From Clostridia bacterium (GTDB taxonomy: Bacteria; Bacillota_E; RBS10-35; JAJYVN01), in assembly GCA_027335515.1 (NCBI GenBank), contig DAHWHT010000246.1:1-5234 (forward strand): 5,234 bases of DNA. Direction: 5' to 3'. A program made the translations under genes and the position numbers. The notes beneath the pieces were generated by a model. That model did no database searches. It saw only the letters and a list, made by a program, of their open reading frames with translations, and was not told the DNA's origin. This document shows positions 1-5,234 of the stretch, in pieces; the first letter of the stretch is position 1, and each line of letters starts with the position of its first letter.

Positions 1-467
1 CCCTCCCCGCGCGGGCAACCGGACGACCCGGCGCCCCCGGCCTCTTGCAGGCGCGCATCGGCGTCCGCCGCGGGCTCAACGGTGGCCACCGCAACGCCGA
101 ACGGCGTCTGCGCGGTGGACCGCAGGTTGTCCACGCCATTGTGGGCAGTCGTGCGCGTCGCAGCGACGCCGGCCGGCAGGATGGTGCTTGCGGCGATGAC
201 CCTGACCAGGTCGCCCGTGGCGATCCCAACCGCCACACCGCGCCCCTTGGCCTCTTGGGCGACGCCGCCCGCCCGTTGCGGCGCGCCCACGGCCGGCAGC
301 ATCCGCCACGCCTGGCCCACACCGAACGCCCTAAGGACTTCGACGGCTTCCGCCGCGAGCGTCCGATCCTGGTCGGAGGCCATAGCGACGGCGACACAGG
401 GCATCGGCCGGCGGGGGTTCGCCGGCCGCTGTGCGCTCTTAGGCGCTGGCGAACGCCTGGGGGGCAT
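1..467 (-). CDS. Divergent PurE-family protein (AIR carboxylase/mutase-like), 3' end outside window, catalytic motifs lost
   Basis: Reading minus from the ATG at 465-467 gives 155 uninterrupted residues to the window edge. From residue 22 it aligns collinearly with PurE (N5-carboxyaminoimidazole ribonucleotide mutase, de novo purine synthesis). Matches include AVEVLRAFGV (41-50), VIAASTILP (90-98) and NGVDNLRSTAQTPFGVAVAT (110-129), the last resembling the PurE segment SGVDSLYSIVQMPRGIPVGT. Key motifs are altered. GSxSD is ASDQD (30-34). The SAHRTP motif, with its catalytic His, is PAVGAP (58-63). The GAGGAAHLPG loop is reduced to about ATGDLVR (83-89), two residues shorter. Third codon positions are about 85% G/C by hand count from residue 22, and no stop or frameshift is visible, so this looks translated. 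Residues 1-21 are an Arg/Pro-rich extension absent from typical PurE; the ATG was chosen for its strong ribosome site, and Met22 (404) lacks one. It lies 113 nt after guaA. Family membership is fairly sure; activity is doubtful. A regulatory pseudoenzyme or a decaying gene are both possible. Confidence 0.75.
   Translation of the reverse strand, partial: MPPRRSPAPKSAQRPANPRRPMPCVAVAMASDQDRTLAAEAVEVLRAFGVGQAWRMLPAVGAPQRAGGVAQEAKGRGVAVGIATGDLVRVIAASTILPAGVAATRTTAHNGVDNLRSTAQTPFGVAVATVEPAADADARLQEAGGAGSSGCPRGE
405..428 (-). repeat. Perfect 9-bp inverted repeat abutting an internal ATG of the PurE-like gene
   Basis: CGGCCGGCG (405-413) and CGCCGGCCG (420-428) are exact reverse complements around a 6-nt loop. 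The right side on the minus strand touches the internal ATG at 402-404. The stem is entirely G/C and lies inside the extension coding region if translation starts at 467. No U-run follows, so it does not look like a terminator. It would hinder initiation at the internal ATG, which favours the upstream start. Confidence 0.6.
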
Positions 468-477
468 ACTCGGCCTT

Positions 478-483
478 CCTCCC
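478..483 (-). promoter_or_regulatory. Ribosome binding site deciding the PurE-like start
   Basis: The minus strand reads GGGAGG here, followed by 10 nt and the ATG at 465-467. The only other good candidate, the ATG at 404, has no purine-rich site and is preceded by a G/C hairpin. The 467 start is in frame with the PurE homology. Confidence 0.7.
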
Positions 484-543
484 TGGTCTGTAGTCCGCTG
501 GCGAACCACGACGAATACCCGGGCCGCGTGTGAAGCCGCCGCC

Positions 544-552
544 AGCATAGCA
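544..552 (-). promoter_or_regulatory. Possible extended -10 promoter element before the PurE-like gene
   Basis: The minus strand reads TGCTATGCT, which fits an extended -10 element (TGn then TATGCT). It sits between guaA and the PurE-like gene, about 77 nt upstream of the start codon. No convincing -35 hexamer is visible at the usual spacing. It could allow the PurE-like gene to be transcribed separately from hpt-guaA, but a chance match is quite possible. Confidence 0.2.
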
Positions 553-580
553 CAACACCCTCGCCCTGCGGCGACCGGCG

Positions 581-2161
581 TCACTCCCACTCGATCGTGG
601 CGGGCGGCTTACTCGTGATGTCGTACACGACCCGGTTGACCCCGGGCACCTCGTTGACCAGGCGCGCGCTCAGCCGGGCCAGCACCTCATGGGGCAGCCG
701 CGCCCAGTCGGCGGTCATCCCGTCCAGGCTGGCGATGGCGCGCACCGCCACCAGTTCCCCATAGGAGCGCCCGTCGCCCATGACGCCGACGGTACGCGCC
801 CCCGGCAGCACGGCGAAGCCCTGCCAGATCTCGCGGCCCAGGCCGTGCGGCGCCAGTTCCTCGCGGACCACCGCGTCCGCCCGCCGCAACAGTTCGAGCC
901 GCTCCCGCGTCACCTCGCCCAGGATGCGGATCGCGAGTCCCGGACCGGGAAACGGCTGGCGCCAGACCAACTCCGGCGCCAGGCCGAGTTCCTGGCCGAG
1001 CACGCGCACCTCATCCTTGAACAGCGGGCGCAGCGGCTCCAGCAGCCGCAGCCGCATCCGCTCGGGCAATCCGCCGACGTTGTGGTGCGTCTTGATCGTC
1101 GCGGCGCCGGCGGCGGCCCCGCTTTCAATCACGTCCGGGTAGATGGTGCCCTGAACCAGGAAGTCGACCGGCCCCAGGCGCGCCGCCTCCTGCTCGAAGA
1201 CTTCGATGAAGGTGCGGCCGATGACGCGGCGCTTCGCCTCCGGATCGGTCACCCCGCGCAGGGCCTCCAGAAAACGGTCCGCGGCCGGAACGTGGATGAG
1301 CGACAGCCCCGGGAAGGCGGCGGCAAAACCCTCGACCACCTCCCGCACCTCGCCGGCGCGATGCAATCCGTGATCGACGTAGATGGCGGTGACGCGGTCG
1401 CCGATGGCGCGGTACACCAGGGCCGTCGCCACCGCGCTGTCGACGCCGCCCGACAGGGCGGCCATCGCCCGGCCGTCCCCGACCTTCGCGGAGACGGCCG
1501 CCGCCGCCTCTTCCGCATAGCGCCCCATGCCCCAGGTCCCGCGCAGGCCGCAGACGCCGTGCAGGAAGTTGCGCAGCACCTGCATCCCGGCCGGGGTGTG
1601 GGCGACCTCGGGATGGAACTGCACGCCGTAGAGCCGCCGCGCGGCCGAACCCATCGCCGCGACCGGGGTGGTCGCCGTCTTGCCCAGGACGGCAAACCCG
1701 GGGGGCGGCGCCAGGACGCGGTCGCCGTGGCTCATCCAGACCGGCAGGCGCTGGGGCAGTCCGGCCAGCACCCCTTCGGCGGCCACCACCTCCAACTCCG
1801 CCCCGCCATACTCCCCGTGCTCTGCCGGCTCGACACGGCCCCCAAGGGCGTGGGCCAAGAGTTGCTGGCCGTAGCAAATGCCCAGCAGCGGCAGCCCCGC
1901 GCCCCACAGCCCCGGATGGGCCCGCGGGGCGTCCGGCCCGTAGACGCTGGCGGGACCGCCGCTGAGGATGACGGCGGAAAACCCCTCGGCCCGCAGGCGG
2001 TCGGGCGACGTGTCCCCCGCCAGCAGCTCGCAATAGACGTGGCATTCGCGCACACGCCGCGCGATCAGTTGGGCGTATTGCCCCCCGAAGTCCAACACGG
2101 CGACGCGCTCGGCGGCAGCGGCTCGATCCACGGACGCTTCCCCCCATCCGACACGGATCAC
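581..2161 (-). CDS. guaA: GMP synthase (glutamine-hydrolysing)
   Basis: It converts XMP to GMP using ATP and glutamine in the cytosol. The 526-residue product is full length for GuaA (about 510-525). The N-terminal class I glutamine amidotransferase domain begins at VLDFGGQY (22-29), with nucleophile Cys96 in GICYGQQ and the His183/Glu185 pair in QFHPEV. The ATP-pyrophosphatase domain has the P-loop SGGVDS (237-242), YVDHGL (261-266), YPDVIES (341-347) and HNVGGLP (360-366). Lys382 lies in FKDEVR, and the dimerisation domain ends with the canonical KPPATIEWE. The start is GTG at 2159-2161, overlapping the hpt stop by four bases (GTGA), suggesting translational coupling. It lacks its own good ribosome site. 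A second GTG at 2129-2131 (Val11), preceded by GGGGGAAG, would give a 516-residue protein and is an open alternative. No riboswitch is visible; expression probably follows hpt. Function is very secure, the exact start less so. Confidence 0.98.
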   Translation of the reverse strand: MIRVGWGEASVDRAAAAERVAVLDFGGQYAQLIARRVRECHVYCELLAGDTSPDRLRAEGFSAVILSGGPASVYGPDAPRAHPGLWGAGLPLLGICYGQQLLAHALGGRVEPAEHGEYGGAELEVVAAEGVLAGLPQRLPVWMSHGDRVLAPPPGFAVLGKTATTPVAAMGSAARRLYGVQFHPEVAHTPAGMQVLRNFLHGVCGLRGTWGMGRYAEEAAAAVSAKVGDGRAMAALSGGVDSAVATALVYRAIGDRVTAIYVDHGLHRAGEVREVVEGFAAAFPGLSLIHVPAADRFLEALRGVTDPEAKRRVIGRTFIEVFEQEAARLGPVDFLVQGTIYPDVIESGAAAGAATIKTHHNVGGLPERMRLRLLEPLRPLFKDEVRVLGQELGLAPELVWRQPFPGPGLAIRILGEVTRERLELLRRADAVVREELAPHGLGREIWQGFAVLPGARTVGVMGDGRSYGELVAVRAIASLDGMTADWARLPHEVLARLSARLVNEVPGVNRVVYDITSKPPATIEWE

Positions 2162-2700
2162 GGGCGGACGGCCGCCACATACGGCAGGTGCCGGTACTGC
2201 CCCGCGCGATCCAGGCCGTAACCCACGACGAAGCGGTCCGGGATCTCAAAGCCCAGATACTCCACCGGCACATCGACGCGCCGCCGCCCCGGTTTGTCGA
2301 GCATGGCCGCCACGGCCAGGCTGGCCGGACCGCGGCTCGCCAGCTGCTCCCGGAGGTAGGCCAACGTGAGACCGGTATCGACGATGTCCTCAATGATCAA
2401 CACGTGGCGGTCCGCAATCTCCTCGTCCAGATCCTTGACCAGTCGGACGACCCCCGACGTGTCGGTCGAGCGGCCGTAGCTGGAAATGGCCAGGTAGTCC
2501 AGCGTCACATCCTCCAGCGGCAGGGCCCTCGCCAGGTCCGCCAGGAACGTGACCGCCCCCTTGAGGACGCCCACCAAGTGCAGGGCGCGGCCCTCGTAGT
2601 CCCGGCCGATCTGCTCGCCGAGCTGCGCCACCCGCGACGCCAGGGACTCCCGCGTCAGTAAGACCTCTTCTACACCGGCCGGCAGGCCGTCCATGCCCAT
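2158..2700 (-). CDS. hpt: Hypoxanthine(-guanine) phosphoribosyltransferase
   Basis: It salvages hypoxanthine (and usually guanine) with PRPP to form IMP or GMP. The product is 180 residues, the family's usual length. Visible motifs are VGVLKGAV (43-50, pyrophosphate-binding loop), the flexible loop SSYGRST (73-79), and the PRPP-binding signature [12 protein letters not shown] (101-112) with its acidic pair. Residues [10 protein letters not shown] (135-144) and [19 protein letters not shown] (146-164) form the base-binding region. The ATG at 2698-2700 was chosen because the protein then begins close to the conserved EEVLLT segment. The frame stays open upstream to 2859, but that part is low-complexity and unlike any Hpt. 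The ribosome site is poor (a G-rich run, GGGGGGCGG), and a second ATG at 2692-2694 is possible. It is followed by guaA with a four-base overlap, a sensible pairing because both feed the GMP pool. Confidence 0.96.
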   Translation of the reverse strand: MGMDGLPAGVEEVLLTRESLASRVAQLGEQIGRDYEGRALHLVGVLKGAVTFLADLARALPLEDVTLDYLAISSYGRSTDTSGVVRLVKDLDEEIADRHVLIIEDIVDTGLTLAYLREQLASRGPASLAVAAMLDKPGRRRVDVPVEYLGFEIPDRFVVGYGLDRAGQYRHLPYVAAVRP

Positions 2701-2889
2701 TGCCCGTACCGCCCCCCGGGGTCGCGCCGCATCGCGCCGATTCGACGCGTTCTCCGCCCGGACGCCACACCCTGCCCACGGCGGCAACGCGCAGACGCCG
2801 GTCCGGAGCCCCGCCTGCGCGGGACCCCGTCCGGCAGCATCCCCATGTGTCGCTTCCACACTTTCCGGGACGCCGCGCGGCCCCCGGGC
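2701..2889. other. Spacer between the HU gene and hpt, no gene recognised
   Basis: This 189-nt stretch has no ORF with recognisable similarity. It holds small G/C palindromes, for example GCCGCGCGGC at 2873-2882 and a CCCGC/GCGGG pair at 2810-2823 with a 4-nt loop, but none is followed by a U-run. I see no clear -35/-10 pair. It probably contains the end of the HU transcript and the hpt promoter, but neither can be pinned down by eye. Confidence 0.5.
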
Positions 2890-3165
2890 CTACTGGTTGA
2901 CGGCCGCCTTGAGCGGCTTGCCGGCACGGAACACCGGAGCCCGGCGGCCTTGGATGCGCAGGGCCAGGCCAGTCCGGGGATTGCGGCCGCGCCGAGCCTT
3001 GCGCTCGCGGACCTCAAAGCTCCCGAAACCCACAAGAGACACCCGCTCACGTTCGCACAACGCCCCGGAGATCGCGCCCAGCACAGCAGCGACGGCACGG
3101 GCCGCGTCCCTCTTCGACAGGTTCGTCTCCGCGGAAACCTTGGCGATCAACTGCCCACGGTTCAT
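2890..3165 (-). CDS. HU-family nucleoid DNA-binding protein
   Basis: This is a small histone-like protein that dimerises, bends DNA and compacts the nucleoid. The product is 91 residues, the standard HU length. It begins MNRGQLIAKVSAETNLSKRD, the typical helical dimerisation part, followed by VSLVGFGSFEVRERKARRGR (42-61). The arm signature RNPRTG (61-66) contains the DNA-intercalating proline, and the C-terminus is VFRAGKPLKAAVNQ. The segment after the arm turn reads LALRIQGRRAP where many HUs have an acidic stretch such as EEIEIPAS, making this version more basic than usual. The ATG at 3163-3165 was chosen because it matches the family N-terminus and has a strong GGAGG site. The frame is open further upstream, but only through the terminator and leader. 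It lies between the chaperonin operon and the purine genes, and probably has its own promoter. Whether it is HU rather than the paralogous IHF type rests on overall similarity. Confidence 0.95.
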   Translation of the reverse strand: MNRGQLIAKVSAETNLSKRDAARAVAAVLGAISGALCERERVSLVGFGSFEVRERKARRGRNPRTGLALRIQGRRAPVFRAGKPLKAAVNQ

Positions 3166-3172
3166 GCTGCCA

Positions 3173-3177
3173 CCTCC
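3173..3177 (-). promoter_or_regulatory. Ribosome binding site of the HU gene
   Basis: The minus strand reads GGGAGGTGGCAGC directly before the ATG at 3163-3165, with GGAGG centred about 9 nt upstream. It confirms the short 91-residue start over the longer open frame. Confidence 0.85.
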
Positions 3178-3198
3178 CTCCGCACGGTGCGACGACTT

Positions 3199-3249
3199 CA
3201 GAACGGACACCGAACCCATCTTCGGCGGACTGGTCCTATCTTCCTTCTG
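3199..3249 (-). promoter_or_regulatory. Nested stem structure in the HU leader
   Basis: Three concentric complementary pairs are visible in plus coordinates: CAGAA 3199-3203 with TTCTG 3245-3249, GGAC 3205-3208 with GTCC 3233-3236, and CCGAA 3210-3214 with TTCGG 3221-3225. Together they can form one long interrupted hairpin ending about 20 nt upstream of the HU ribosome site. No U-run follows, so termination is unlikely. I do not recognise it as a known riboswitch class; a leader regulatory role is an inference. Confidence 0.4.
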
Positions 3250-3297
3250 GGCGTCCGTCGCCTCCCCCGCTGGCACCGCGGGGCCCCCATGGGCGAA

Positions 3298-3328
3298 GGC
3301 CCCGAACGCCTGAACGGTGTTCGGGGCC
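3298..3328 (-). terminator. Probable terminator of the groES-groEL transcript
   Basis: GGCCCCGAACGCC (3298-3310) and GGTGTTCGGGGCC (3316-3328) form a 13-position stem around a 5-nt loop, starting 36 nt past the groEL stop. The outer ten pairs are perfect. The single imperfect position is a C/A mismatch on the minus-strand RNA and would be a G/U wobble on the plus-strand RNA. Only two U residues follow before G/C-rich sequence, so it is a strong hairpin with a weak tail. It may need a factor, or may instead protect the 3' end. Confidence 0.65.
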
Positions 3329-3364
3329 TCCGCCAACGGGTCTCGCTACCGCCGCGCCGCGGAC

Positions 3365-5234
<1,870 letters not shown>

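Noticed and set aside
195..300. Frameshift hiding normal PurE catalytic motifs
   Set aside because: I read the alternative frame around the expected SAHR position and found no SAHR-like motif. The similarity on both sides stays in one frame, so substitution is the better explanation.
1..467. LarB (nickel-pincer cofactor PurE-like) identity for the PurE-like gene
   Set aside because: LarB has a long N-terminal domain and different glycine-rich motifs; the retained segments here match PurE proper.
468..580. Purine or guanidine-type riboswitch upstream of the PurE-like gene
   Set aside because: None of the conserved core elements of those classes could be found in the 113-nt spacer.
82..618. 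Plus-strand frames opposite the PurE-like gene as the real gene
   Set aside because: They lack recognisable domains, and the minus-strand frame has collinear PurE similarity and a strong ribosome site.
689..2221. Long plus-strand open frame (510 codons) antisense to guaA
   Set aside because: It mirrors guaA codons, has biased Arg/Gln/Pro/Gly composition, and spans the hpt-guaA junction. It is a shadow of the real gene.
2701..2859. N-terminal extension of hpt by 53 residues
   Set aside because: The extension is low-complexity, unlike any Hpt, and the standard family N-terminus begins at the ATG at 2700 or 2694.
3204..3324. PurR-type boxes (CCGAAC and its complement) near the HU gene
   Set aside because: The matches fall within the terminator and leader stems, the spacing differs from the known paired-box arrangement, and HU is not a purine gene.
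3166..3336. Longer HU protein starting upstream
   Set aside because: It would run through the groEL terminator hairpin and the HU ribosome site; the family N-terminus and GGAGG site fix the start at 3165.

Overview
The window carries a compact, GC-rich set of six bacterial genes, all read on the minus strand, so transcription runs from the right edge to the left. In transcription order they are: the 3' part of groES, groEL, a 91-residue HU-type DNA-binding protein, hypoxanthine phosphoribosyltransferase (hpt), GMP synthase (guaA), and a PurE-like gene that leaves the window at its left edge. The high G+C, very G/C-rich third codon positions, strong GGAGG ribosome sites before groEL, the HU gene and the PurE-like gene, and the Bacillota-like GroEL and Hpt sequences suggest a GC-rich Gram-positive-type bacterium (Symbiobacterium/Thermaerobacter-like Bacillota, or possibly Chloroflexota). 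This placement is an inference; no rRNA gene is present to settle it.

Right part (about 3298-5234): a chaperonin operon. GroES and GroEL are separated by 61 nt that hold a hairpin and then the groEL ribosome site. A strong inverted repeat 36 nt past the groEL stop probably ends the transcript. Any heat-shock operator lies beyond the right edge.

Middle (about 2701-3297): the HU gene with an approximately 130-nt leader that can fold into a nested three-stem structure, followed by a 189-nt spacer with no recognisable gene before hpt.

Left part (1-2700): a purine nucleotide block. hpt and guaA overlap by four bases (GTGA), coupling salvage of hypoxanthine/guanine to IMP/GMP with the XMP-to-GMP step. 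After a 113-nt gap comes a PurE-family gene in a natural position for a purine cluster. It is the most unusual item: the reading frame is intact and aligns collinearly with PurE, but the SAHR motif containing the catalytic histidine and the glycine-rich GAGGAAHLPG loop are gone. It looks like a divergent, probably non-carboxylating PurE homologue or a gene in early decay, not a normal AIR mutase. The remaining genes appear full-length and canonical in their catalytic motifs.
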